NCBI GenBank assembly: GCA_017303505.1
Contig: JAFLCP010000044.1
Coordinates: forward strand, 1-52,111
DNA length: 52,111 nucleotides
Direction of reading: 5' to 3'
From: Planctomycetota bacterium
GTDB lineage: Bacteria > Planctomycetota > Planctomycetia > Pirellulales > Pirellulaceae
Positions within the stretch are counted from its first letter, which is position 1; every line of letters begins with the position of its first letter. Under the pieces are notes generated by a model. The model had not been told where the DNA came from and ran no database searches. It saw only the letters and a list, made by a program, of their open reading frames with translations. Of this stretch, positions 1 through 8,394 are shown one piece after another. The position numbers and the translations under genes are program-made.

Positions 1-615
1 GGCAATAATCGTACCTGTAGCGATACCATTGACTGAACACGGGAGGAGGTGGTGCCAAATCACCTGCCATTTCGTGGCCCCCAAAGCATATGCAGCTTCA
101 CGTATCCCGTTGGGGACCGAACGAATGGCTTCGCGGGTTGCAACGATGATGATTGGGAGAATGAGAAAGCCGAGAGTTAAACCGCCGACAAACACATTTC
201 GGCCAAGCCCTAAAAAGTAGACGAACAAACCCAGTGACATCAAACCGTAAATAATCGATGGAACACCAGCCAAGTTGGTGATGTTGATTTCTACAAAGGA
301 TGTTAACCAGTTCTTGCGGGCATATTCTTCCAGGTAAATTGCAGCTGCGATCCCCAATGGAACAGCGGTTAAAGCCGTTACGATGGCGACCAATATCGAA
401 CCAATCCAAGCCACCAAAATCCCCGCACTCTCAGCTCTTCGCGATGGGAAAGAAGTCAGGAACTGATAATCGAGACTCTTCCAACCATCCCGCAACAGAT
501 CGATGATCAAGATACTGAGTACGACCAAACCGACGAGCGTGCACAAAAACCCCAAGACCGCAAAGAAGCGATCTTGAAACTTTTGTTGGCGGATTAGCTT
601 GTCAACGTCCTTCAT
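1..615 (-). CDS. pstA: Phosphate ABC transporter permease PstA (3' end beyond window)
   Basis: Inner-membrane permease of the high-affinity phosphate importer; it pairs with PstC and the ATPase PstB. The frame reads from an ATG at 615 to the window edge without a stop, giving about 205 residues beginning MKDVDKLIRQQ. It shows an N-terminal membrane helix, then the typical permease stretch with TALTAVPLGIAAAIYLEEYA, a later GVPSIIYGL segment and the EAA-loop signature REAAYALGATKWQVIWHHLLP that contacts PstB. It starts 10 bases after the pstC stop, so it is the third gene of the operon pstS-pstC-pstA. pstB and phoU would be expected just outside the window. The product name is secure; the missing C-terminal quarter cannot be judged. 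Confidence 0.93.
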   Translation of the reverse strand, partial: MKDVDKLIRQQKFQDRFFAVLGFLCTLVGLVVLSILIIDLLRDGWKSLDYQFLTSFPSRRAESAGILVAWIGSILVAIVTALTAVPLGIAAAIYLEEYARKNWLTSFVEINITNLAGVPSIIYGLMSLGLFVYFLGLGRNVFVGGLTLGFLILPIIIVATREAIRSVPNGIREAAYALGATKWQVIWHHLLPCSVNGIATGTIIA

Positions 616-625
616 GGAATCAGTC

Positions 626-1573
626 TCAGTAAGCTTCGCGGTACCGCTTCTTAAGGTAATGGCCGATCAAGTTGAAAACGAGAGTCATGACAAACAGCGT
701 CAACCCCGCTGCAAAAATGGTTTTGTAGCCAATACTTCCATGCGGCAAATCCCCTTGGCTCACCTGAACGATATAAGCCGTTACCGTCATGGCAGGATCA
801 CGTGGGTCGATAGACAACTTCGGCTGCATTCCACCCGCGATGGCTACGATCATTGTTTCGCCGATAGCTCGAGACAACCCTAGAATGTAGGCAGCTCCGA
901 TACCCGATGTGGCCGCAGGAAAAACTACGGTGAGGGCTGTTCGAATGCGATTCGCACCCAGTGCATACGCACCTTCTCGCAACAACATCGGAACGGCTCG
1001 CATCGCATCTTCTGACAGCGAAGAAACGTAGGGGATGATCATGATACCCATCACAATTCCCGCCGTCAGCATGCAACTTGCCGGGAGATTGGGAATGATG
1101 TTTTGCATCAAGGGGGCTACGAGATAGAGCGCAAAATATCCGTAGACAACCGTCGGAACCGCACTGAGCAATTCCAACATTGGCTTCACAAATTCACGAA
1201 CCCAAGGTGCTGCAAATTCGCTGAGATAGATCGCTGTAATTGTCCCTAGCGGAAGAGCCACACACATGGCGACAAACGTTGTCATCAGGGTGCCAGATAG
1301 AAGCGGCAGAATCCCATAATGCGGTGGATCAAAGAGGGGCGTCCACTGCGTATCGAAGAAAAACTGGGTCAGTGAGACTTCTTTGAAGAAGCCCACTGAC
1401 TCCCAACACAAGATGAACACGATGCCTAACGTAATGGCAATCGATGACAGAGCAGCAGCGAGAAGCCCGGTCTCAATGATTCCTTCGCGAACATGCAGCC
1501 AAGTCCTACCGCGTTTTTTTGCGCGATGCTCACTGATCTTCGCTCGAAGTTCGTTGAGGTTGGCATTCATCAT
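626..1573 (-). CDS. pstC: Phosphate ABC transporter permease PstC
   Basis: Second membrane permease of the phosphate importer. At 315 residues it has the usual family length. After a hydrophilic N-terminus there is a first helix near residues 30-55, a periplasmic stretch (TQFFFDTQWTPLFDPP) and then the ABC permease core with ALPLGTITAIYLSEFA, AVPTVVYGYFALYLVAP and the EAA loop REGAYALGANRIRTALTVVFP. An AGGAAC ribosome-binding site precedes a double ATG, so the start may be either Met 1 or Met 2. The gene lies 40 bases after pstS and 10 bases before pstA, which fits one transcript. Family assignment is secure. Confidence 0.95.
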   Translation of the reverse strand: MMNANLNELRAKISEHRAKKRGRTWLHVREGIIETGLLAAALSSIAITLGIVFILCWESVGFFKEVSLTQFFFDTQWTPLFDPPHYGILPLLSGTLMTTFVAMCVALPLGTITAIYLSEFAAPWVREFVKPMLELLSAVPTVVYGYFALYLVAPLMQNIIPNLPASCMLTAGIVMGIMIIPYVSSLSEDAMRAVPMLLREGAYALGANRIRTALTVVFPAATSGIGAAYILGLSRAIGETMIVAIAGGMQPKLSIDPRDPAMTVTAYIVQVSQGDLPHGSIGYKTIFAAGLTLFVMTLVFNLIGHYLKKRYREAY

Positions 1574-1612
1574 GAGTTCCTAAATCGCTGCGATTCCGTC
1601 AAGCGACCAACG

Positions 1613-2677
1613 CTATTCTTTCGTTTCGCGATTGAGCAATTCGTCAATGGTGAGACCAACTTCCGGCGTGCCACCGAAAACGGTACCGGTCTTCATTTCG
1701 CTCCAACGTTTCTTTGCCCCGTCGTAAGCGGAAGCAGGGAGAGGAACGCAGTTGACTTCTTTCGAAAGCTCACCCACTTTGTCGAGATAGAACGCCACAA
1801 ACTTCTTCACTTCTTCGCGACTATCAGCCGACTTCTTATTGACATAGATGAAGAGTGGGCGGGATAGCGGATTGTAGGTGCCGTTCATCACGGTTTCTTC
1901 GCTTGGGCCGACGGCTGGCAGTTCATCTTTTTCCCAATCGATCGCAACTGCTTTCAACTTATCTTTGTTTTCAGCGTAATACGAATAAGGGAGATATCCC
2001 AAAGCAAATTTGCTGCCTTGAACACCTTGTACCAATGTGTTGTCATCTTCACTGGCGTTGTAGTCACCGCGAGAAGCTTTCGCTTTGCCAACGATCGCTT
2101 CAGTGAAGTAATCGAATGTGCCCGAGTCAGAGCCAGCACCAAAGAGAGTGATCTTTTCGTTAGGCCACTCGGGTCTAATCTGATTCCAAGTGGTAATCTT
2201 GCCTTGAGCATCGGGCTCCCACAACTTCTTGAGTTCGGCCACGGTCATCGATTCGACGAACGTGTTCGAAGGATGCACGACCACTGTTAAGGCGTCGAAA
2301 CAAATCGGCAATTCGACATACTCAATGCCGGCAGTTTTAGCTTGTTCCATTTCGTCTTTCGAAATGGGGCGTGAAGCGTTCGAAACGTCGGTTTCGTTAC
2401 GCATGAACTTTTTGAAACCACCCCCAGTACCGCTCAAGCCAACCGTCACATCCATTCCGGTGCTGGTCTTGAATTCTTCAGCAACCGCTTCGGTAACTGG
2501 ATAAACCGTGCTCGAACCGTCGATGCGAATCGGACTGGCTTTCGAAGCTGTGCCAGCATCTGGAGAGCCATTCGCTCCCGATTTGTTATCTGGATTACAG
2601 CCAGTCGATAACGACAAGCATGTCACTAATGAAAGAACTGCCCAGCGATTCTTAACAAGACTCATTCCCATACCCAT
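1613..2677 (-). CDS. pstS: Phosphate-binding lipoprotein PstS
   Basis: Periplasmic or membrane-anchored phosphate receptor that delivers phosphate to PstCA. The N-terminus has a basic and hydrophobic signal ending in the lipobox LSTGC, so it is probably a lipoprotein. Mature-protein motifs are IRIDGSSTVYPVTEAVAEEF, which binds phosphate through the GSSTV loop, then GLSGTGGGFKKF and FGAGSDSGTFDYF, all typical of PstS (about 350 residues). An upstream in-frame ATG at 2686 sits directly against AGGAA. I chose the ATG at 2677 because AGGAA then has a 9-base spacing; the ATG at 2671 is a further option. First gene of the pst operon, with a Pho-box-like element upstream. Confidence 0.94.
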   Translation of the reverse strand: MGMGMSLVKNRWAVLSLVTCLSLSTGCNPDNKSGANGSPDAGTASKASPIRIDGSSTVYPVTEAVAEEFKTSTGMDVTVGLSGTGGGFKKFMRNETDVSNASRPISKDEMEQAKTAGIEYVELPICFDALTVVVHPSNTFVESMTVAELKKLWEPDAQGKITTWNQIRPEWPNEKITLFGAGSDSGTFDYFTEAIVGKAKASRGDYNASEDDNTLVQGVQGSKFALGYLPYSYYAENKDKLKAVAIDWEKDELPAVGPSEETVMNGTYNPLSRPLFIYVNKKSADSREEVKKFVAFYLDKVGELSKEVNCVPLPASAYDGAKKRWSEMKTGTVFGGTPEVGLTIDELLNRETKE

Positions 2678-2768
2678 CTGCCGCATTTCCTGTTTTTGGT
2701 TTGAATAGCGTTCTCTGCGAATTTGCTGCTATTGTCGCGACTGAATCGTTAATTCTGGTAGTCAACTT

Positions 2769-2787
2769 GTGTTAAGAAAAGGTTAAG
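2769..2787 (-). promoter_or_regulatory. Pho-box-like direct repeat upstream of pstS
   Basis: On the minus strand the sequence reads CTTAACCT-TTT-CTTAACAC, two 8-base repeats with 11-base periodicity. A weaker third unit, TTGACTAC, follows at 2758-2765. The layout matches the Pho-box form known from cyanobacteria (PyTTAAPyPy(T/A) repeats spaced by three bases) and the 11-base spacing of PhoB/PhoP sites in general. It lies about 90 bases before the pstS start, where a phosphate-starvation activator would bind. No phoB/phoR gene is in the window, so the regulator is inferred. Confidence 0.6.
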
Positions 2788-2821
2788 ACTCTTCACAAAA
2801 AACCACCATTTTGAGGATTGA

Positions 2822-3610
2822 CTATTGAAAATACTCGACCGCATTCTCAAAAAACTTAGCCCCAGCTCCCTTTTCTGGGAGCTGATCCCAGCGAGTCCAG
2901 TTGGGATGGTTGGTGGGTAACAAATAGCGTTCCGGATGTGGCATTAGGCCGAAAATCCTACCGGAAGCGTCACAGATTCCAGCCACATTGCTGGTCGCCC
3001 CGTTTGGATTATCAGGGAACGAAAGCGTTTCATTGGCCCCTGTCCCGTCGGGCTTGCAGTATCGCAAGACGAGTTGGCCGTTGGCTTCGAGGCGTTGCAA
3101 GGCCGCGTCATCACGGACGGCAAATCGACCTTCCGCGTGCGCCATAGGCAAATGAACTTGATCGATGCCCCGGAGAAATACACAGCGATCACCAGTCTTC
3201 TTGAGATGAATCCAGCGATCTTCGAATCGGCCCTGGGCATTTAATGTAAGGGTCGCAGGGGGAGCATTCTTCTCCGAGTCATCAAAGAAGATCCCCAGCC
3301 GCATCATGATTTGAAAGCCATTGCAAATCCCGAGAACCAATTTATCTGCGGTGCGAAAATCGTTCAACATTCCGCTGAGATGCGCTTGGATTTGAACCGC
3401 CAGAATACGGCCAGCAGCGATGTCATCACCGTAGCTAAAACCCCCTGGAAAACAGAGGATTTGAAACTCTTTTGCGAGGTGGGGATTCTCCAAAAGACGA
3501 TTCACATGCAGGCGAGTTGGTACAGCTCCAGCCTGTTGGAACGCGACTTCGGTTTCTAGATCACAATTGGTACCAGGAGCCCGTAAGATCAAAACTCTCG
3601 GAGTTGCCAT
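2822..3610 (-). CDS. purQ: Phosphoribosylformylglycinamidine synthase glutaminase subunit PurQ
   Basis: Glutaminase subunit of FGAM synthase in purine biosynthesis. It supplies ammonia to PurL, which turns FGAR into FGAM. The 262 residues form a class I glutamine amidotransferase: the start RVLILRAPGTNCDLET is typical of PurQ, the oxyanion strand is CFPGGFSYGDDIAAGRILA, the nucleophile is Cys96 in LGICNGFQ, and the His225-x-Glu227 pair sits in LMPHPERYL. It is somewhat longer than the ~225-residue short PurQ of Bacillus, which is common for free-standing forms. PurS and PurL are not adjacent. The upstream gap 3611-3939 separates it from the PIN/TRAM gene; it does not look co-transcribed with pst. 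Confidence 0.93.
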   Translation of the reverse strand: MATPRVLILRAPGTNCDLETEVAFQQAGAVPTRLHVNRLLENPHLAKEFQILCFPGGFSYGDDIAAGRILAVQIQAHLSGMLNDFRTADKLVLGICNGFQIMMRLGIFFDDSEKNAPPATLTLNAQGRFEDRWIHLKKTGDRCVFLRGIDQVHLPMAHAEGRFAVRDDAALQRLEANGQLVLRYCKPDGTGANETLSFPDNPNGATSNVAGICDASGRIFGLMPHPERYLLPTNHPNWTRWDQLPEKGAGAKFFENAVEYFQ

Positions 3611-3813
3611 TGCTCGTCAGTATTCCCCAGAATGGTTGATGTCCCATAGGACATTATTGCAACGTCACCGCATCGACATCACGGAGGGGCCGATGCGAAC
3701 ATTGAATTGAGCCCAATCCGCCCCAAAATGCATCGCGGAGAGGCTCTGTTCACGTTACGGAAAGGCTATCAGAAAGACGGCCTCCAACCCAGTAGACAGG
3801 GGTGGGAAAGAGC

Positions 3814-3850
3814 AAAAAAATGCCCGTATCCGTATAGGAGAACGGATGGG
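3814..3850 (-). terminator. Probable intrinsic terminator after the PIN/TRAM gene; otherwise empty spacer 3611-3939
   Basis: On the minus strand a stem CCC-ATCCGT / ACGGAT-(AC)-GGG with an 8-base loop is followed by CA and seven T residues. It lies about 90 bases after the PIN/TRAM stop codon and before purQ. The stem has a two-base bulge, so the call is moderate. The rest of the 3611-3939 spacer shows no gene or repeat that I can support. Confidence 0.5.
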
Positions 3851-3939
3851 TGAAGATATACGGCGGGCTATCGACTGGGTCGTGCCCGAGCCTGTGAATC
3901 CCCACTTAGATCATGAGCCGCAAAAAGCCGAAATCGCCA

Positions 3940-4953
3940 CTAGGACCGAACCATTTCTTCCAGCTTGGTGAAGATCATGCGCCCCGCTTGGGTTTGGTGG
4001 GTGGTGGTGACGACAACGGAAACAGAAGTGCCAACTCGGTCGCGTCCCCCCTCAACCACGACCATCGTACCGTCGTCCAAATAGCCCACTCCTTGCTCGG
4101 CCAACTCACCACTTTTCACCACGCGAAGTTGAAATACTTCGCCAGGCAAATACTGAGGCCGGAGTGTATGAGCGATCTCGTTGAGGTTAACGACCGCTAC
4201 GTTATGGATCTTGGCAACTTTGTTGAGATTGAAGTCACCCGTGATGACTTTTCCTTCTAAATGTTTGGCCAGCAGAACTAACTTCATATCCACCGGTTGC
4301 CCAGCAAACTCGGGTAGCTCGCGATCGAAAATTTGAACATCAACCTTCTCGTTGCTGCGCAGGCGATTCATGATGTCCAAACCACGACGACCTCGGGCCC
4401 TGCGTAGTCGATCGCTCGAATCAGCAATCGCTTGCAATTCGGCAATAACAAAACGGGGCATTATCAGTTGTCCATCGAGCACGTTGGTCTCCACCAAATC
4501 AGCGATACGACCATCAATGATGCTGCTGGTATCGAGCACTAAGGGGCGAAAACCCTTTAATTCACGAGCAAATTCGACATACGGAATCACAAACCGAAAG
4601 TCATCTTTGGTTTGCAGCAACAAACTCGTGCAGCCATAACAAAGCACGACACCCACCAACATCTGTACCGGCCCTGCCAGCGTTGTGGTTTCCAAAAGTG
4701 GCGTCAACGCTATGGACACCAAATATGTGAGCAGAAAGCCAACGAGCAAACCGAAGTAAACTGCCGAGATAACTTCGATGCGTTTTTTAGGCGTGAAGAT
4801 ATCAACGGTTATCACCCCCAAAGCTAGGACGATAACGCAGCTGAAAATCAAATAAGGCAGCCAAGTCGGTCCATCGTTGCTGGCTCCAACGAAAACGGTT
4901 GCTACCCCTGCCGACACAGCGATAAACAAAACGCGCAGTATCAACAATGTCAT
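3940..4953 (-). CDS. Membrane PIN/TRAM-domain protein (YacL family)
   Basis: Putative membrane-anchored ribonuclease-like protein of the YacL family (338 codons). Residues 1-112 carry four hydrophobic helices. The PIN domain follows from about residue 135: acidic metal-binding positions are visible in VLDTSSIIDGRIADL, in the ELQAIADSSD segment and in KVITGDFNLNKVAKIHNV. The last ~75 residues, beginning YLPGEVFQLRVVKSG, look like a TRAM RNA-binding domain with the GVGYLDDGTMVVVEGG signature. Domain order and length match the family in Firmicutes and planctomycetes. The in-vivo substrate is unknown. Monocistronic, with its own probable terminator downstream. Confidence 0.88.
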   Translation of the reverse strand: MTLLILRVLFIAVSAGVATVFVGASNDGPTWLPYLIFSCVIVLALGVITVDIFTPKKRIEVISAVYFGLLVGFLLTYLVSIALTPLLETTTLAGPVQMLVGVVLCYGCTSLLLQTKDDFRFVIPYVEFARELKGFRPLVLDTSSIIDGRIADLVETNVLDGQLIMPRFVIAELQAIADSSDRLRRARGRRGLDIMNRLRSNEKVDVQIFDRELPEFAGQPVDMKLVLLAKHLEGKVITGDFNLNKVAKIHNVAVVNLNEIAHTLRPQYLPGEVFQLRVVKSGELAEQGVGYLDDGTMVVVEGGRDRVGTSVSVVVTTTHQTQAGRMIFTKLEEMVRS

Positions 4954-5135
4954 ATCGATCTCCTGACTCCAACCATCGATGTATTTTGGATGATTCTCGC
5001 GATGCGAAAAACGCTTCGCGATTGTCAGGCTTCCGCCCCACCCGACAAACCACCCCCATCAAAGGGAGCAACTGTAATATATCTCTTTCCGATCGCTGAG
5101 CAAGCTCCGGTCTCTAAAAACCGAAGAATGGTGAC

Positions 5136-6455
5136 TTACTCGCCCTCATCCTTAGGGGGAATGGAATAAACGGGAACATAATCGTGATTGCGTTTGCGCA
5201 AAACCTTAGCGCTCAAGATGTGGTCGGGTACCAACTTTCGCTCACCTTCTTCGGATTTTTCTGACAAATTAACCCGATTGAGATGTTCGATAGTGTCCAT
5301 CCCCTCAATGATTCGCCCGAAAACGGTGAAACGCCCATCAAGAAAATTGAGTGGTACCAGTCCGATGTAGAATTGTGAGCCCCCTGAGGCCGCATCATCG
5401 CCGGAGAGTGCCATACCGACCGACCCACGAAAATGATTGCGACTATTGGGAAGTCCATTCTCACCTTGGATCGAATAACCTGGTCCGCCGGTACCATCCG
5501 CATTGGGGCAGCCCGTTTGAACCACCAGATGCTTTTCAACGCGATGAAATAGCAAGTCGTTGTAGAAACCCTTCTCCACCAAATGAATAAAGTTACCTAC
5601 CGTGTTGGGAGCTTCATCTTCAAACAACTCGATCACAAAACTCCCTTTGGATGTTTCGAATTGCACTCGCGGCAGGTCCCCTTTTTCGGCATCTTTTTTT
5701 CGAGCCGCTTCCTCGATCGGCCACTTCGTCACAGCTGCCGGCAATACGATCCCAACCTTTTGTTCTGCCTCAGGGAATACCTGCGAAATCACTGCTTTCT
5801 CATAGAATTTCTTCGCATTTTCAAAGTCATTTTGTACCAACGCATTTCGTCCGATGAGCGAATAGATTTCGCGTTTACTATCTTCAAAACCAACATCGAT
5901 TAGGTATTGTGCAAGTTCCCAATTGTGTTCATAGCGATCAAGATCAGAGTTTTGCGCGAACAATTGATAGAGGAATTTGGATTTGGCTACTTGATCGTTG
6001 CCGGACGACTTACGGGCATCGAGCACTAATTGATGCTGAAGCTCGACCGCGATCGGGCGTCCTTCAACCAACAGCTTCTGATATTCTTCTTGAAGAGCTT
6101 TGTCCTGAACTGGGTCTTCGCTAAGACGGAAAAGCGTGATGGTCTTGGCGATTTTCTTGAGATGTTCGCGCATCGCCTTTTTGGCGTTCTCTAAATCGCC
6201 CTTTGTTGAAGCATCGGTGGTAACACCTGCCTTGGGCGCTGCCTCAGGAGCGGCGGGCGTGTCTTGTGCAAAAGACGCCGGCGAAAACGAAATGATGAGT
6301 GCCCAAAACGCCAGCCCACCCCAAACTAGAGCGGGAAATCTGCCATCCCAACCATGCATGGCAGCCCGCATTCCACGAAAGGCCGAAAGAGCTCGTTGGC
6401 GATGAACTTGGACTAGATACGGATTCTGGCGCACCATTCTGCGTGATCTTTTCAA
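5136..6455 (-). CDS. Exported cyclophilin-type peptidyl-prolyl isomerase
   Basis: Catalyses cis-trans isomerisation at prolines, probably outside the cytoplasm. The C-terminal cyclophilin domain (about residues 270-420) has FETSKGSFVIELFEDEAPNT, FYNDLLFHRVEKHLVVQTGC, GSVGMALSGDDAASGGSQFY and LDGRFTVFGRIIEGMDTIEH, the usual bacterial cyclophilin blocks. An N-terminal hydrophobic segment ending SPASFAQD looks like a signal peptide with cleavage after AQ; it sits unusually far in if the first start (a TTG) is used. ATG codons at residues 7, 29 or 33 would give a more normal signal, so the start is uncertain. Residues 75-260 form an alanine/lysine-rich helical region that I cannot name. Divergent from rsmD. 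Confidence 0.88.
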   Translation of the reverse strand: MKRSRRMVRQNPYLVQVHRQRALSAFRGMRAAMHGWDGRFPALVWGGLAFWALIISFSPASFAQDTPAAPEAAPKAGVTTDASTKGDLENAKKAMREHLKKIAKTITLFRLSEDPVQDKALQEEYQKLLVEGRPIAVELQHQLVLDARKSSGNDQVAKSKFLYQLFAQNSDLDRYEHNWELAQYLIDVGFEDSKREIYSLIGRNALVQNDFENAKKFYEKAVISQVFPEAEQKVGIVLPAAVTKWPIEEAARKKDAEKGDLPRVQFETSKGSFVIELFEDEAPNTVGNFIHLVEKGFYNDLLFHRVEKHLVVQTGCPNADGTGGPGYSIQGENGLPNSRNHFRGSVGMALSGDDAASGGSQFYIGLVPLNFLDGRFTVFGRIIEGMDTIEHLNRVNLSEKSEEGERKLVPDHILSAKVLRKRNHDYVPVYSIPPKDEGE

Positions 6456-6598
6456 AATAACTGACCTGGACAGTTCAAATAATCAGACTGAAACCTTACT
6501 ATTCTACATCCTACGCCCCCTGGCTGACGAGGGTTCCCACAACTTCCATGCCGGACTACTTCGAATCCTCATTTTTTTAAGTTCGGTTTATACGCAAT

Positions 6599-7270
6599 AT
6601 GGCAAATCGACCGGGTAAACGCTCTTCCAAACCCTCCAAAAATCACGGGAAAGACTTTTCCTCCCGTGGAGGTACGGATTCGCAACGAGCCGCAAAACTC
6701 CGGATTATTGCCGGTTCACATCGTGGCCGAACACTTTCTTATCGGGGCGATCCTATAACTCGTCCGATGAAAGACCGAACTCGAGAAGCCCTTTTTAGCC
6801 GGTTGGGTGGCATGTTCGATGGAGGAATTGCCATCGATCTTTTTGCAGGTACAGGGGTTCTCGGCTTCGAATCGTTGAGTCGGGGTGCTACAGAAAGTTG
6901 GCTCATCGAACTGGATAGTCGAGCAGCAGCCGACATTCGGACATCAGCCAAGCAACTGGGATTCGAATCCCAAGCCAACGTTCGCTGTGGCGATACATTC
7001 CTGCTTTCCGAACATGTTATTCAGCAATTGCAACAAGCCGAACAGGCGACTCCGTGGCTTGTATATGTCTGCCCGCCTTACTCGCTGTGGAACGAAAAAC
7101 CAGACGAGATGAAACAGTTGCTACATCGATTTTGCACCGCAGCTCCAGCTGGGAGTTCAATTATTGTGGAACTCGAAGAAGATACACCTCTCGAATTCCT
7201 TCCCAACAACTTGGAGTGGGACGTACGTTTGTATCGTCCCGCTCAAGTCGCGATCGCCGATGTTGGATAG
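6599..7270 (+). CDS. rsmD: 16S rRNA guanine-N2 methyltransferase RsmD family
   Basis: Expected to methylate G966 of 16S rRNA with S-adenosylmethionine. The 223-residue protein has a basic N-terminal tail and then the RsmD blocks: LRIIAGSHRGRTL, TRPMKDRTREALFSRLG, the SAM-binding motif I IDLFAGTGVLGFESLSRGA and an acidic motif II in LIELDSRAA. Motif IV, normally DPPF or DPPY, reads VYVCPPYSLW, so the Asp is replaced by Cys. All other motifs are intact, which suggests a functional family member with an altered catalytic loop. It ends three bases before the convergent transaldolase stop, leaving no room for a terminator. Confidence 0.88.
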   Translation: MANRPGKRSSKPSKNHGKDFSSRGGTDSQRAAKLRIIAGSHRGRTLSYRGDPITRPMKDRTREALFSRLGGMFDGGIAIDLFAGTGVLGFESLSRGATESWLIELDSRAAADIRTSAKQLGFESQANVRCGDTFLLSEHVIQQLQQAEQATPWLVYVCPPYSLWNEKPDEMKQLLHRFCTAAPAGSSIIVELEEDTPLEFLPNNLEWDVRLYRPAQVAIADVG

Positions 7271-7273
7271 GTC

Positions 7274-8314
7274 TTACCTCTTCGTACCGATCAACTGAAT
7301 CAGTTTCTTTTGCGGCTCCACAAACTTGCTGACACCTTCCTTCATCAAGGTTGCTTCCAGTCGATGGGGGTCAACATTTTCCAACATCGATTCCATGAAG
7401 CCGCTTGAAGTTGGCTCGAATAACGTGGCCCGAAATTCCACATCGGACTTAGCGATGGCTTGATTGGTTTCAGGTGGATTGGTTTGAATATCGCTGCCAG
7501 CCAGTGCGGCAACATATTTCCAAGGCACATCTTTCGGATCTTTTGTTCCGGTGCTGGCGAAGATAATTTCTTGCTTCAACTTGGTGGGATGCGTCTTCCA
7601 AAAATCTTGATTGAGTTGCCATAGTCGTTTCGCATTTAGAATTCCCACTTGACCGTGAAGTTGACTCGGTAATGCGGGAAGTTCTTTGCTACAGTATTGA
7701 TCGATGCGCGAAACGAAAATGGAATAGACACTTTTGAACGAATCCAATTTGCCACTTCGTTGTGCGCCGCGCCACACGGCATCACGTGCTGCCACATATT
7801 GACGTTCGGTGAAGATCAAGGTGACGTTCAGTGTTACCCCATGGGCGGCTAATTCTTCAAGGGCCAGCAAGCCTGCTTCGGTGGCAGGCACTTTAATCAT
7901 TCGATTGCGATGCCCTTTGGACCACTTCAATCCGAGCGAAATATAACGTGATACACGAGCCGGAATGGAGAGATTATTCTCGATGTCTTCCAATAACGGA
8001 TCGAGTTCGAAACTCACCCAACCTTTATCACCTTGGCTTTCTTGCCAAACCGTATCGAACTGTCGCTGTGCGGCTTGCACCAAACCGTCCGTCAAATTCC
8101 AGGCAATTTCATCGTCCGTTAATCCTTGAGTTACAAGCTGTTTCAACTCGTCATCAAATCTTCCGGTAGCGATGAGATTGGAGACAATGATGGGGTTTGA
8201 AGTAGCACCAACCGCTCCCCAGCCGATATTTTCTTCGACCAACTTCGGGTCGATGGAATCGAGATAAAGACGTGTACCAGTTGCTAATAGCGAATCAATA
8301 CTTTTCGGCATCAT
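7274..8314 (-). CDS. tal: Transaldolase
   Basis: Transfers a dihydroxyacetone unit in the non-oxidative pentose phosphate pathway. Motifs are YLDSIDPKLVEE and GATSNPIIVSNLI near the N-terminus, RMIKVPATEAGLLALEEL with the Schiff-base lysine at about residue 141, and VTLNVTLIFTERQY. The length (about 346 residues from the chosen start) fits the longer bacterial transaldolases. A longer frame opens at 8362, but the double ATG at 8314/8311 has GGAG five bases upstream, and the upstream extension is the arm of a terminator hairpin. Convergent with rsmD. Confidence 0.93.
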   Translation of the reverse strand: MMPKSIDSLLATGTRLYLDSIDPKLVEENIGWGAVGATSNPIIVSNLIATGRFDDELKQLVTQGLTDDEIAWNLTDGLVQAAQRQFDTVWQESQGDKGWVSFELDPLLEDIENNLSIPARVSRYISLGLKWSKGHRNRMIKVPATEAGLLALEELAAHGVTLNVTLIFTERQYVAARDAVWRGAQRSGKLDSFKSVYSIFVSRIDQYCSKELPALPSQLHGQVGILNAKRLWQLNQDFWKTHPTKLKQEIIFASTGTKDPKDVPWKYVAALAGSDIQTNPPETNQAIAKSDVEFRATLFEPTSSGFMESMLENVDPHRLEATLMKEGVSKFVEPQKKLIQLIGTKR

Positions 8315-8324
8315 CGATCTCCAT

Positions 8325-8366
8325 AAAAAAATATCCGTTGCCAAATCATCACGAAATGGCAACGGA
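8325..8366 (-). terminator. Strong intrinsic terminator between the lipoprotein gene and tal
   Basis: On the minus strand TCCGTTGCCA and TGGCAACGGA (8357-8366 and 8334-8343) form a perfect 10-bp stem around a 13-base loop. Next come TAT and a run of seven T residues at 8325-8331. It lies about 30 bases after the stop of the upstream lipoprotein gene and ends only about 10 bases before the tal start codon. Confidence 0.85.
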
Positions 8367-8394
8367 CAATGGTATAGTTCCGTCGTTAAGTTGA

